Below, piece by piece: positions 14,933 through 24,003 of a stretch of 52,500 nucleotides of DNA. The notes under the pieces were generated by a model that was not told where the DNA came from, searched no databases, and was given only the letters and a program-made list of their open reading frames with translations. The translations under genes and the position numbers were made by a program. Source of the stretch: a bacterium (GTDB taxonomy: Bacteria; SZUA-182; DTGQ01); assembly GCA_023512255.1 (NCBI GenBank), contig JAILZY010000020.1, positions 1-52,500 of the forward strand, read 5' to 3'. Within the stretch, counting starts at the first letter, position 1, and each line of letters starts with the position of its first letter.

Positions 14933-16601
14933 TTACATGATTGTGGCTTTGGCAGCCATGATAGCTCATCTTGAGCAGGGGGCTTGTGAAATAAGAATCG
15001 AAAAGAAAGCCAACCATGCGATAACTCCTTTGGAGCAGAGGGCTTATGATTGCAGACTGCTGGCTATCATTTGCCTGATCAGCGGGTTATTGTTTGGGCT
15101 GCTAGGTTGGAGTGGCTGTGCCCATGTCGGACCAGATTATGTGCCGCCCAATCCTGCGCTGCCCGCAAAGTGGAGGGCTGAGCTATCGGGCGGTCTGACC
15201 GCATCCTCCCTTGATCCGCAGGCGATGGCTGGCTGGTGGGCTAGGCTGAATGATCCGGTACTGAGTAGCCTGATGGGTCGTGCTGTAAGTGGAAATCTTG
15301 AGCTTCGCCGCAGCCAGGCCAGGCTGCTTGAGGCCAGGGCGCGGCGGGGCATTAGTCGATCAGATCGTTTTCCAGAGCTTAGGGCAAGTGGCTCAGCCGC
15401 GGCAAGCCGCACCAGGGGGCGGCAGAGTAACCTCTTTGAGGCTGGATTCGATGCTGGCTGGGAGCTTGATCTTTTTGGTGGGGTGCAGCGCTCGATCGAA
15501 GCGGCAGAGGCAGAAGCAGAAGCCAGCCAGGAGGAGCTTTGGGATGTTTTGGTGAGCCTTACTGCCGAAGTTGCTCTAAACTATGTTGAGGTCCGCCTGC
15601 TTCAGAGCAGGCTGGCGATAGCCGAGGAGAGTCTGAAAGCACAGGAGGAGACTTATCAGCTCATACTTTGGCGATCTGAGGCAGGCCTGGCAAGTGATCT
15701 TGAGGTAGAGGAGGCTAAATCTAATCTTGAAGAAAGCCGCAGCCTTATCCCCTCACTCAGGACCAGTCTCGATCAGACCCTAAACCGGCTTGCTCTGCTG
15801 TTGGGTAAAAATCCTGGCTCGCTTAACGAAGAGCTATCATCGCCTGCGCCTATTCCAATAGCGCCGCCCGAGGTCGCTATCGGAGTGCCTGCCGAGGTCT
15901 TGCACCGCGTTCCTGCTGTCCGCAAGGCAGAGCGCCAGCTAGCGGCTCAGACCGCTAGGGTAGGGGTGGCTGAATCGGAGCGATACCCTAAATTCAGCTT
16001 AAGCGGCTCAATTGGGCTTGAGTCGGCTGCCTTCACTGATCTGCTCACCCCGGCAGCCAGACAGATTCTCAGGATCGGCCAAAAATTTTCTTGGCCCCTG
16101 TTTGATGCAGGCCGTATTCGGCAAAATGTAGAGGTCCAAAATTGCCTTCGTGAGCAGGCCGTGATCGCCTACCAGCAGGCAATCCTAACCGCCCTCAAGG
16201 ATGTAGAGGATGCCCTGGTTGCCTTTGCCCAAGAGCAGGTGAGGCGCCAGCATCTTGTTGAAGCCTCGCAGGCGGCCCGGCGGGCCGAAGAGCTTGCCAG
16301 AAGCCGCTACCTTTGCGGCCTGATTGATTTTCAGACCGTGCTGGATACCCAAAGGTCATGGCTATCCCTCAAGAATCAGTTAGCTATCAGTGATAGTGAG
16401 GTAGTCTGCAATCTGATCCGGCTCTACAAGGCTCTTGGAGGGGGCTGGACCAATTATTCGACTGAGGCTGCGCCACACTTCCTGGGAGCGAATGAATTGC
16501 CAAAAGATACAGCAGGTGCTTTTAGCGCATCTTCCTCAACTCCCTGGGAGCGAATAGGGATGAGACTGAATGGGGAGAAGGTGAATGGGAAAGAAAAATG
16601 A
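14895..16601 (+). CDS. NodT/TolC-family outer-membrane efflux lipoprotein
   Basis: The protein forms the outer-membrane channel of a tripartite pump. A lipobox (LLGWSGC) is followed by AHVGPDYVPPNPALPAKW, the standard opening of NodT-type lipoproteins. Two long OEP coiled-coil halves follow (LRRSQARLLEARARRG... and VRKAERQLAAQTARVG...). The lipobox lies about 75 residues from the annotated start, unusually far. A TTG at 15030 would give a normal-length signal peptide, and the extra N-terminus contains a duplicated LEQGA/LEQRA segment. The gene overlaps the Spy-like gene by 38 bases. Its last ~40 codons carry an insertion that copies the sigma gene end, so the C-terminus is atypical. Confidence 0.9.
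   Translation: MARLGKRNASVNNYMIVALAAMIAHLEQGACEIRIEKKANHAITPLEQRAYDCRLLAIICLISGLLFGLLGWSGCAHVGPDYVPPNPALPAKWRAELSGGLTASSLDPQAMAGWWARLNDPVLSSLMGRAVSGNLELRRSQARLLEARARRGISRSDRFPELRASGSAAASRTRGRQSNLFEAGFDAGWELDLFGGVQRSIEAAEAEAEASQEELWDVLVSLTAEVALNYVEVRLLQSRLAIAEESLKAQEETYQLILWRSEAGLASDLEVEEAKSNLEESRSLIPSLRTSLDQTLNRLALLLGKNPGSLNEELSSPAPIPIAPPEVAIGVPAEVLHRVPAVRKAERQLAAQTARVGVAESERYPKFSLSGSIGLESAAFTDLLTPAARQILRIGQKFSWPLFDAGRIRQNVEVQNCLREQAVIAYQQAILTALKDVEDALVAFAQEQVRRQHLVEASQAARRAEELARSRYLCGLIDFQTVLDTQRSWLSLKNQLAISDSEVVCNLIRLYKALGGGWTNYSTEAAPHFLGANELPKDTAGAFSASSSTPWERIGMRLNGEKVNGKEK
16481..16555 (+). repeat. Insertion copied from the sigma/anti-sigma junction, flanked by 13-bp direct repeats
   Basis: Bases 16492-16515 are identical over 24 bp to 13815-13838 (start of the anti-sigma gene within the sigma gene), and the similarity continues imperfectly for about 12 more. 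The segment is bracketed by CCTGGGAGCGAAT at 16481-16493 and 16543-16555. It keeps the sigma reading frame, so the efflux protein ends with a borrowed ELPKDTA peptide. It looks like a templated insertion 2.7 kb from its source. Confidence 0.85.
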
Positions 16602-16632
16602 GCAATTCGATGTAGAGGAGCAATGAAATTAG

Positions 16633-17970
16633 ATGAAATCAAAGGAAGACCAAAAGGCTGATTCGACACTAGAGGATTTGAGGTTAGAGATTGAAGAAAA
16701 TCTTGGGCTTGGTGCATCTTACCGCCAGCGAAGGCGCCTCAAAGTTGGACTGCTTGTTGTTCTCTGTCTGGTGGCAGCTTATGCCCTCTTGGTTATGATT
16801 AGAAATGGGGCGGACAAGGCTCATTCAATGCACTACAAGACCCAGCAAGCCCAGCGAGGCGATCTGACTGTAACCGTTACCGCCACCGGCACCCTTGAGC
16901 CCACCAACCAGGTGGAGGTGGGAAGCGAGCTTTCCGGCATTGTTAAGAGTGTCGAGGTCGATTATAATGACCGGGTGGTGGTTGGGCAGCCTCTGGCCTG
17001 GCTTGATACGGAAAAGCTAAAAGCGCGTGTCGTTCAGGGCAAAGCCAGCCTGCAATTAGCCGAAGCCAGAGTCTTGCAGGCTCAGGCCACGTTAGCCGAA
17101 GCTAGCACCAAGCTAGAGCGGCTCAGGCAGCTCTATCAGTTGAGCAATCAAAAAGTGCCTGCTCAGCATGAGCTTGACGCAGCCGAGGCAGCCTTAAAGC
17201 GAGCTGAGGCTGATGAGGCTAGCTCCAGGGCTCAGGTCTCTGAGGCCAGAGCAGAGCTTGAAGTCTACCAGACCGAGCTTTCCAAAGCAGCCATCCGCTC
17301 CCCAATCAATGGCCTGGTTCTGAAACGGAATGTCGAGCCTGGTCAGACTGTGGCTGCCTCCCTCCAGGCTCCAGTGCTCTTTGTCCTGGCCGAGGATCTT
17401 GCCCAGATGGAGCTTCGGGTGGATGTGGATGAAGCCGATGTTGGCCAGGTGAAGGAAGGCCAGGAAGCTATCTTTACGGTGGATGCTTTCCCCGGTCGGA
17501 AGTTTCCAGCCCGTGTGGCCAAGGTGCATTATGCTGCCAAGACAGTCAACGGAGTCGTAACCTACGAAACCATCCTGAAAGTCAATAATCAAGATCTTTC
17601 CCTTAGGCCAGGTATGACGGCTACGGCTGAGATAATTGTCAGCCGGATCAAAAACGCTCTCCTGGTGCCAAATGCTGCCTTGCGGTTTGATTATGAGGCT
17701 CTGCTGGAGAATCAAAAACAGCCGAAAGAGAGCCCGAATTTGCTGACCATGCTCTTGCCACGGCCTGGAGCGAGAAGGCCAGCCTCGGTCAGGCAGAAGA
17801 AGCCTTCGGTTAGCAGTCATCAGCGCCTGGTCTGGGCACTTAGTGGTGGAAAGCCTGTAGCTATACCGCTGACCATCGGCCTGTCAGATGGCCAGATGAC
17901 TGAAGTGAAGGCTGGTGAGATCCAGCCGGGGCTTCCGCTGCTGGTTGATGTGGTGAGGCCAGGCCAATGA
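16633..17970 (+). CDS. macA: MacA-like periplasmic adaptor (membrane fusion protein)
   Basis: This 445-aa protein has one membrane helix (about residues 38-58). A lipoyl-like half motif (GTLEPTNQVEVGSELSGIV), a long alpha-hairpin (about 125-215, QLAEARVLQAQATLAEASTKL) and the second lipoyl half (IRSPINGLVLKRNVEPGQTV) follow, then beta-barrel and membrane-proximal domains. This order is that of HlyD/MacA adaptors, which link an inner-membrane ABC transporter to a TolC channel. The C-terminal region holds a 50-residue proline/lysine-rich insertion near residues 355-395. Its stop overlaps the next start by four bases (ATGA), so the operon is tightly coupled. Confidence 0.93.
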   Translation: MKSKEDQKADSTLEDLRLEIEENLGLGASYRQRRRLKVGLLVVLCLVAAYALLVMIRNGADKAHSMHYKTQQAQRGDLTVTVTATGTLEPTNQVEVGSELSGIVKSVEVDYNDRVVVGQPLAWLDTEKLKARVVQGKASLQLAEARVLQAQATLAEASTKLERLRQLYQLSNQKVPAQHELDAAEAALKRAEADEASSRAQVSEARAELEVYQTELSKAAIRSPINGLVLKRNVEPGQTVAASLQAPVLFVLAEDLAQMELRVDVDEADVGQVKEGQEAIFTVDAFPGRKFPARVAKVHYAAKTVNGVVTYETILKVNNQDLSLRPGMTATAEIIVSRIKNALLVPNAALRFDYEALLENQKQPKESPNLLTMLLPRPGARRPASVRQKKPSVSSHQRLVWALSGGKPVAIPLTIGLSDGQMTEVKAGEIQPGLPLLVDVVRPGQ

Positions 17971-18674
17971 AGACAAACAGGGCAAATCCGCTGCGGCCTC
18001 TGATTGAGTTTAAGCAGGTAACCAGGGTCTATGGCAGTAAGCAGGCGGCTGTCTGGGCTTTGGCTGGGATTGATCTTCAGATTTATAGGGGGGATTTTGT
18101 GGCTATTATGGGGCCGAGTGGGTCGGGAAAATCAACCTGCATGAATATCCTGGGATGCCTGGATAGGCCAACCACTGGAAGTTATCTTTTTCATGGCCTT
18201 GAGGTGGGCGCTCTGTCCAGAGATCAGCAAGCCCTTTTGCGGCGGCACTACCTTGGATTTGTGTTTCAGGGGTTTAATCTTTTGAACCGCACCTCAGCCC
18301 TTGAGAACGTAGAACTGCCGCTAATCTACCGCCGCATTTCTGCCAAGGAGCGTCGCAGACGAAGCCAATGGGCCCTTGAATTGGTAGGGCTGCGAGGCTG
18401 GGAACGGCATACGCCGAGTGAGCTTTCCGGCGGGCAGCAGCAGCGAGTGGCTATAGCTCGGGCTATGGTTACTAACCCGCTCGTGTTGCTGGCGGATGAG
18501 CCTACTGGCAATCTCGATACTGCTCGAAGCCAGCAGATCATGGAGCTGCTTTGCACCCTTAACCGGGAACGCGGGTTGACTATTGTCATGGTAACTCATG
18601 AGCCGGATATAGCGGCTTATGCCCAGCGGATCATTCGCTTTCGTGATGGTCTGATCGAGGCTGATGGCCATTAG
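17967..18674 (+). CDS. macB: MacB-type ABC transporter ATP-binding protein
   Basis: This 235-aa protein is a complete ATPase of the LolD/MacB family. It has Walker [10 protein letters not shown], the Q-loop FVFQGFNLL, signature LSGGQQQR, Walker [10 protein letters not shown] with D-loop NLD, and switch histidine MVTHEPD. It should power export of a substrate from the periplasm or inner membrane through MacA and the NodT channel, by mechanotransmission rather than classical transport. In E. coli MacB the ATPase and permease are fused; here they are separate, as in many Gram-negative and Gram-positive homologues. Confidence 0.95.
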   Translation: MKTNRANPLRPLIEFKQVTRVYGSKQAAVWALAGIDLQIYRGDFVAIMGPSGSGKSTCMNILGCLDRPTTGSYLFHGLEVGALSRDQQALLRRHYLGFVFQGFNLLNRTSALENVELPLIYRRISAKERRRRSQWALELVGLRGWERHTPSELSGGQQQRVAIARAMVTNPLVLLADEPTGNLDTARSQQIMELLCTLNRERGLTIVMVTHEPDIAAYAQRIIRFRDGLIEADGH

Positions 18675-18693
18675 ACTGAGGAGGGAAGTGCTT

Positions 18694-19905
18694 ATGATAT
18701 GGGAGGCAATTCTTCTTGCCCTGCGGGAGATCCGCCGCAATGTCTTGCGCTCATCGCTGACTATCTTGGGTATTGTCATTGGGGTAGCCGCAGTGATCAC
18801 TATGGTTACCTTGGGAAAAGGGGCCACTCTCCAGGTAACTTCTGACATTGCCAAACTCGGCAGTAACATGCTTCAGGTTAGGCCAGGACAGGGTTTTCGA
18901 GGGCCTGGGGGAACTCGGTCAACCTCTCCACCTCTCGATCCCAAGGATGCCGAAGCTATCGCCAATGAAATCTCTGGCGTGGTAGCCGTAGCTCCGACAG
19001 CCTCACAGAACCTTCAGGCTATTTTCGGTAATGAAAATTGGTCAACCACGGTTACTGGCACGAATAATGCCTATTTTCAGGTGCGCAACTGGCCGCTTAA
19101 AGCTGGCCGCAAGTTCACGGATGCTGAGTTATCCGCAGGGGCCTCGGTCTGTATCCTTGGCTCTACTGTATGCCAAGAGCTTTTTGGCGGCCAAGATCCT
19201 CTAGGAGCGCTGATCAGATTAAGGAAACTTTCCTGTAAGGTCATTGGTGTCCTTGAGTCCAAGGGACAGTCTAGCTTCGGGATGGATCAGGATGATGTCG
19301 TGCTTGTGCCGCTTCGTACCTTTCAGCGGCGCATTGCCGGATGTCAGGATATCAGCGCTATTTTCCTTTCGGTCAAGGAGGGCTTTTCAACCGAAAAGGT
19401 ACGGCTTGAGATTGAGCGCCTGATGCGGGAGCGGCGGCGTATCCAGCCAGGGAGCGAGGATGATTTCCATGTCAGGGATATGCAGGAGCTGGTGAGTACG
19501 CTGACTGGAACGACCAGGCTGCTCACTGCGCTGCTTGCGGCTGTGGCCGCGGTGAGTTTGCTGGTCGGAGGAGTTGGGATCATGAACATTATGTTGGTAT
19601 CTGCTACCGAAAGAACGCGGGAGATCGGCATCCGGCTGGCCATCGGAGCCCGGGAGCGGGAGGTGCTGATCCAGTTTTTAGTTGAAGCTGTGGTTTTGTC
19701 ACTTCTTGGCGGCCTGGCCGGGATCGCCTTTGGGCTTGGTACGGCTGCTTTTGGCAGTCGGCTTCTCCATGTGCCCTTTGTGTTTGATCCGGCAATTACC
19801 CTAATCGCCTTTTTATTTTCAGGAGCTGTGGGCATACTCTTTGGCTTTTTCCCTGCACGTCGAGCAGCGAGTCTAAATCCTATTGACGCGCTCAGGCACG
19901 AGTAG
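18694..19905 (+). CDS. MacB-type ABC transporter permease
   Basis: This 403-aa protein has the MacB/FtsX topology. A first membrane helix (SSLTILGIVIGVAAVITMVTLG) is followed by a large periplasmic MacB_PCD domain (about 50-250) and three C-terminal helices with GGVGIMNIMLVSATERTREIG, the hallmark of the family. I start at 18694 because AGGAGGGAAG lies just before this ATG; an in-frame ATG at 18664 overlapping the ATPase would add ten residues. It ends the ECF operon; a short imperfect hairpin begins at its stop codon, without a T tract. Confidence 0.93.
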   Translation: MIWEAILLALREIRRNVLRSSLTILGIVIGVAAVITMVTLGKGATLQVTSDIAKLGSNMLQVRPGQGFRGPGGTRSTSPPLDPKDAEAIANEISGVVAVAPTASQNLQAIFGNENWSTTVTGTNNAYFQVRNWPLKAGRKFTDAELSAGASVCILGSTVCQELFGGQDPLGALIRLRKLSCKVIGVLESKGQSSFGMDQDDVVLVPLRTFQRRIAGCQDISAIFLSVKEGFSTEKVRLEIERLMRERRRIQPGSEDDFHVRDMQELVSTLTGTTRLLTALLAAVAAVSLLVGGVGIMNIMLVSATERTREIGIRLAIGAREREVLIQFLVEAVVLSLLGGLAGIAFGLGTAAFGSRLLHVPFVFDPAITLIAFLFSGAVGILFGFFPARRAASLNPIDALRHE

Positions 19906-20329
19906 GGAAAAGTTCTCTTCTCTACTATGGTAAATAATTTCCCGCCTACCCCTGACTTATGCTTTTGCACTTTTTCTTCCAAGCCCTTGAGATTTTACTG
20001 GATTTGCTATTAGGGGTAAGTTTCAAGGAGATTTCAAGGCGTTAAGAAATTTCTGCAAAACTTTATCCATTATAATTTCTGGTAATATTTCCTGGAATTT
20101 AGCTTTGACCAATCCACAAAAAAATCTACCATAGTCTGGAATTTTTCGTAGCTTATTTTAAGTTATCCCGCCGATTTATTTCCATAAATTATGTATCTAA
20201 CTTTTATATTAGCTATAGAGACCTACGCTGAATCAGAAATCGAAAAGTTTTTATAGATTCAATAAGTGTGGCTAGAGATGATTTTTACTTGGTTAGAATG
20301 TGGAAAATATTACCGGAGAACCTAATATT
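19906..20329. other. Intergenic region without recognised features
   Basis: It is AT-rich and has no credible open frame. A TTTTGCACTTTTTC segment near 19963 resembles the terminus of element M7 at 29273, but no partner terminus is seen. Promoters for the following glycosyltransferase are likely here but I cannot place one. Confidence 0.5.
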
Positions 20330-21550
20330 ATGAAGATCTTGCAAGTTTGTCATAACATTCAGTCATCTGGCGGTAAAGATTGGGTTGCTGAGGCGGATAA
20401 GCGGCTGCTCAAAAAGAATGGCCACCGGATAATTCACCTTGGGCATGAAAATAGAAGAGCAGTCAACGTTAGCGGTTATCCAGCTTCGTACCCTGCTCAA
20501 CTTCACAGAGAGCAATCATCTTCTATTGTTCAACTGATCCAAAAGCATCGTCCTAATCTGGTTCATATCTATAATACAATATCAACAGGCTACTCTCAGC
20601 TCTCCGTAACCTGTCAAAAATTGGGGCTGCCGATTATCCATAATCTGTATCGGTATGAAGCATTGTGTCCTAAATCAAGTTTTTTTTACTCCAATAAACT
20701 GTGTATTTCATGTATGAAACAATTTATGTTGAAACATGATGAACAGCAAAGGTGCTGTCGAGATAATCAAAATCAGATAACAGATATAAGAAAAATGATC
20801 AGGGATTATTGGGATCAAAAGGCTTGTCATGGAAGTGTTGACTATTATCTGGTTCCAACTGAATTTTTCAGAGAAAAACTGATCGAGTATGGTTTTCCAA
20901 ATCACAAGGTAGTGGTGAAGCCTCATTTCAGCAGCGATGAGACTATCTTGCCCACAGGCCGACAAGGAGAAGATTATGCCCTGTTTATTGGTAAACTTAC
21001 CGAAGATAGTGGAATCAGGACTCTGCTGAGCGCCTGGTCCTCACTTCCTGGCATTCCTTTGAAAATTCTCGGTGATGGCCCTCTCAGGCAGGAGGTTGAG
21101 GCTGCCTGCTCAAGATATCGAAATATCAAATTCTTGGGCTGGCAGTCAAAGGCTGAATGCACCTATCATTTGGCCCGTGCGCTACTGCTTGTTTTTCCAA
21201 AAGAATCTCACGAGGTTTTCCCATCCACCATTATCAGAGCTTATGCATATGGGGTGGCGGTGATTGCCAGTGATCTGGAAGGAATGGAGCAGTTTGTAAT
21301 AGATGGAGTCAGCGGCTGTCTGTTCCCACCGGCTGATGCTAAAGCGCTGGCGGAAAAGGCCTTATGGCTATGGGAAAATCGTGATATTTTAACCTCTATT
21401 AGAGAGGGGGCCAGGGTTGAATATGAGGAGAAATATAGCGAGGAAAAGAACTACCAGCTGCTCATGAGCATCTACCAAGATGCCTTATCTCAAAAGAAGC
21501 GGGCAGCGGCAAAGCACACCAGTAATCTTTACCATCTGCAAAGCCTGTGA
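20330..21550 (+). CDS. GT4-family glycosyltransferase
   Basis: This 406-aa protein has the GT-B fold. The N-terminus ILQVCHNIQSSGGKDWV is the acceptor domain with the early glycine-rich loop. C-terminal LFIGKLTEDSGIRTLLSAW, IKFLGWQ, VFPKESHEVFPSTIIRAYAYGVAVIASDLEG is the GT4 donor-binding region with the E-x7-E-like pattern. Members add sugars to lipid-linked glycans in cell-surface polysaccharide synthesis. A Cys-rich insertion near residues 105-150 (CPKSSFFYSNKLCISCMKQ...RCCRDN) is seen in some family members and may bind metal. I use the ATG at 20330 (GGAGAA 9 bases upstream), not the GTG at 20300. It stands alone, followed by short tandem repeats of GGCAGGCATTACAT type. Confidence 0.9.
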   Translation: MKILQVCHNIQSSGGKDWVAEADKRLLKKNGHRIIHLGHENRRAVNVSGYPASYPAQLHREQSSSIVQLIQKHRPNLVHIYNTISTGYSQLSVTCQKLGLPIIHNLYRYEALCPKSSFFYSNKLCISCMKQFMLKHDEQQRCCRDNQNQITDIRKMIRDYWDQKACHGSVDYYLVPTEFFREKLIEYGFPNHKVVVKPHFSSDETILPTGRQGEDYALFIGKLTEDSGIRTLLSAWSSLPGIPLKILGDGPLRQEVEAACSRYRNIKFLGWQSKAECTYHLARALLLVFPKESHEVFPSTIIRAYAYGVAVIASDLEGMEQFVIDGVSGCLFPPADAKALAEKALWLWENRDILTSIREGARVEYEEKYSEEKNYQLLMSIYQDALSQKKRAAAKHTSNLYHLQSL

Positions 21551-21643
21551 GCAATCAGCTCTTTACAGGCAGGCACTACTAGTTACAGGCAGGCATTACA
21601 TCAGGCATTACATTACATGTACATGGTTTATGGCTTTGGTTTT

Positions 21644-22249
21644 CTACAGGAGAATCAAACCGACCTGGAGGAGTCCGATAATGAAGCCGAGGACTCCTCC
21701 ATAGATTTCAATAGCCCTTAATTCCCTTGATGATATTTCCAGAATAATCTGTTCTAATTTTTCTAACTCAAAAGACCTGATGCGATCGGTTACCAAAGTC
21801 TGCATATCGAGATGTTCCTCAAGGCCAGTGGCAAATCTCTCGGCCAGATCAGGTAGCATGAGAATCATTTCAGAAACAATGGCTGCTTTGATTTTGGCCT
21901 TGGTCTCCGGGCCGATAAAGGCTGAGATCATTGGGTTGAGAGAAAGGAGCTTTCGATCGATCACCTCTTGCACCTTCTCATCCAGGAGTTGTTTTAAGGA
22001 TTCTACAACCTGAATGGATTTGAGACTATTAGCGATATCGGCATGGGAGACGAGATGATTTTAAACTGTTTTTCCAATACTTATGGCCAGTTCTTCTCTT
22101 CGTTTTGGCACCAATCCCTGGATTTTTAAAGGTCCCAGCCCAAGTGGCTGATATGGATGAAAGATCATCCGCACGGCTAGATAATTGGTAAACCAGCCGA
22201 TGAGAGCGCTAATAAAAGGAATAGAGACAATTTTGAGCACTCCGTGCAC
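21644..22249 (-). pseudogene. DUF445-family membrane protein interrupted by one in-frame TAA
   Basis: Two fragments in the same frame join across a single TAA at 22061-22063. The N-terminal part contains ALIGWFTNYLAVRMIFHPYQP with a GLVPKRREELA loop; the C-terminal part has amphipathic helices and a final membrane segment (IYGGVLGFIIGLLQVGLILL). Together they give the ordinary ~200-residue DUF445 (YheB-like) layout, with a membrane helix at each end. The residues between the fragments (NHLVSHADIANSLKSIQVVE) are good family sequence, so only the stop codon is wrong; GAA to TAA would explain it. The start is GTG after GGGGGAAG. Function of the family is unknown. It is either a recent nonsense mutation or a sequencing error. 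Confidence 0.85.
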
Positions 22250-22736
22250 AGAAACTTCCCCCTCTTTTTTCCTGACGTTACCTGATTTTTAGCCAAAAGA
22301 GATAATTACTCCATTATACCGAATAATTGCCGAGAGCGAAACGATTTTTTCATGACCTCATCGTGGAGAAAGAATTTCCCCCCTATTTCTTTCCTAACGT
22401 TTTAGCGGAAAAGGTCTTTTAAGGGAGCCCTATACCAGAGAATGCAGGATTGATGAGGAGAAAATTTATGGCATAAGAAATATTTTTTATACTCTTGCAA
22501 GGGTTTTGCGCTCGCTGCCTGCTGTCTGATTGATTTGGTTTCATTTTTATCCTCCTTGCGATGGGTTATATTTTGCGGCTTTTGAGACTATTTTTGAGTT
22601 AAGTTCCTTTGTTCGGTGGCTTAATTCTGGTATTGATTTTGCTAATATTTAAGGGCAAGAGAAATTTTAGGTTTTAAGTCTTCTTAAATTTGTGGTTACG
22701 GTGTCTGCCAAGGTTAATGTATGAGGAGAGTGCACG
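22250..22736. other. Intergenic region between divergent DUF445 and cytochrome genes
   Basis: No gene is supported. It contains CTAACGTT and CTGACGTTA near-repeats about 130 bp apart (22272 and 22396), each after a pyrimidine run (CCCCTCTTTTTTCC and CCCCCCTATTTC). I looked for a GEMM cyclic-di-GMP riboswitch, common before cytochromes in Geobacter, and did not find its conserved blocks. Confidence 0.5.
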
Positions 22737-23150
22737 ATGGGTGGTAGGGGAAGAAATTGGTTATGGACGATATTGTGGTTAGTGATCATTGGTCTGGGAG
22801 TGGCCAGTAGTGCGAGAGGGCAGGATCTGCCGGCACAGATTTTTATCAACAATGAAGTTTATAGTACAGATATATATGAGGGAGTTAAATTTGACCATAG
22901 TGGCCATGCTATAAATCTTTCTATTGCCTGTAAGGTCTGTCATCATGAGTGGAAGCAGAAGGAAACCAAAACTCCGGGCAAGTGCATTGATTGTCATGCA
23001 GGAAAAGATGCAGAGGGAATTCCTCTTCGAGATGCTTATATGAATACATGCAGAGGATGTCACAGTAATTTAAAGCTTGAGGGAAAGCCAGCGGGACCTA
23101 CCCGTTGCGATGAATGTCATCCGAAAAAGAAGCGTATTAGAAGTAATTGA
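22737..23150 (+). CDS. Small tetrahaem cytochrome c (class III / c7-like)
   Basis: This 137-aa precursor has a signal peptide (hydrophobic residues 9-27, cleavage near ARG-QD) and four CxxCH haem sites: CKVCH, CIDCH, CRGCH and CDECH. FDHSGHA supplies histidines early and CHHEW follows the first site, as in cytochrome c3/c7 proteins where histidines serve as distal ligands. It is a soluble periplasmic electron shuttle, probably moving electrons between dehydrogenases and membrane or outer-surface cytochromes. GAGGAG precedes the ATG. A diguanylate cyclase gene follows 41 bp later on the same strand, so the two may be co-transcribed. Confidence 0.92.
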   Translation: MGGRGRNWLWTILWLVIIGLGVASSARGQDLPAQIFINNEVYSTDIYEGVKFDHSGHAINLSIACKVCHHEWKQKETKTPGKCIDCHAGKDAEGIPLRDAYMNTCRGCHSNLKLEGKPAGPTRCDECHPKKKRIRSN

Positions 23151-23191
23151 CACTGATCTATTGATTTATTTGATCTTATGGAGACTCTTGA

Positions 23192-23911
23192 ATGAGCAGT
23201 TTGGAAATAGAGGTAAGTAAGCAACAGAGCGAAAATTCTTTCCCTCTTCGGGTTTTCGACTACCAGCAATTATTGATCAAGTATTTGAATTACGTTGTCT
23301 TGAACAATGAGTTGATGAAGGTCAATAATGAGCTAAATACATTGATTAAGAAACTGAAGAGACAATGCTCTCGGGATGGCCAGACCGGTTTGTATAACTA
23401 CCGCTATCTTCGTCAGAGGCTGAACATTGAGTTCAAGCGAGCCAGAAGGTATCAGGAACCCTTAACCTGCATCATGCTCGATATTGATCATTTTAAATCG
23501 ATTAATGATACCTACGGTCATCGGTTTGGTGATTTTGTACTCAGGAAATTAGGCTATATGCTGCGCCATCCTCTGCGCGAGACAGATATTGTGGCTCGCT
23601 ATGGAGGAGATGAATTCGGCATTATCGTTCCTAACACCGGCTACCATGGGGCCTTTATTATTGCTCAGAAGATCCACGAGCGAATAACTGGCTACGACTT
23701 TCGATATAATGGCATATGCACTAATATTACTGTCAGTCTTGGTCTTGCCTCTCTCCCTGATGATCAGGTTCTATCCCCGGGCCAGCTCATAGATTTTGCT
23801 GACAAAGCCCTATATCAGGTGAAAAAGAATGGGGGGAATGCAATCTTAGGCTTTCAGGATATTGGAAAGTTTCCAGAATGCGGACCAATTATGGCTTTTA
23901 GCCGAAGGTGA
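23192..23911 (+). CDS. Diguanylate cyclase (GGDEF)
   Basis: This 239-aa soluble protein has a C-terminal GGDEF domain (about residues 70-230) with DGQTGLYNYRYL at its start, the metal-binding segment MLDIDHFKSINDTYGHRFGD, and an intact RYGGDEF active site. An RETD inhibitory I-site lies five residues before GGDEF, so product feedback is expected. The first ~70 residues are a leucine/asparagine-rich coiled coil (NELMKVNNELNTLIKKL), with no signal peptide or sensor domain. It makes cyclic di-GMP, which usually promotes pili, matrix and attachment. It follows the tetrahaem cytochrome gene closely. Confidence 0.94.
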   Translation: MSSLEIEVSKQQSENSFPLRVFDYQQLLIKYLNYVVLNNELMKVNNELNTLIKKLKRQCSRDGQTGLYNYRYLRQRLNIEFKRARRYQEPLTCIMLDIDHFKSINDTYGHRFGDFVLRKLGYMLRHPLRETDIVARYGGDEFGIIVPNTGYHGAFIIAQKIHERITGYDFRYNGICTNITVSLGLASLPDDQVLSPGQLIDFADKALYQVKKNGGNAILGFQDIGKFPECGPIMAFSRR

Positions 23912-24003
23912 ACTTAAAACTTAATAAAATCAAAAGCAAAGCTTGTCCCCTGCAAGGCTATGGTTAAGATAGGTGCAGTTACACAGGTAGAGATATACTC
24001 TGC

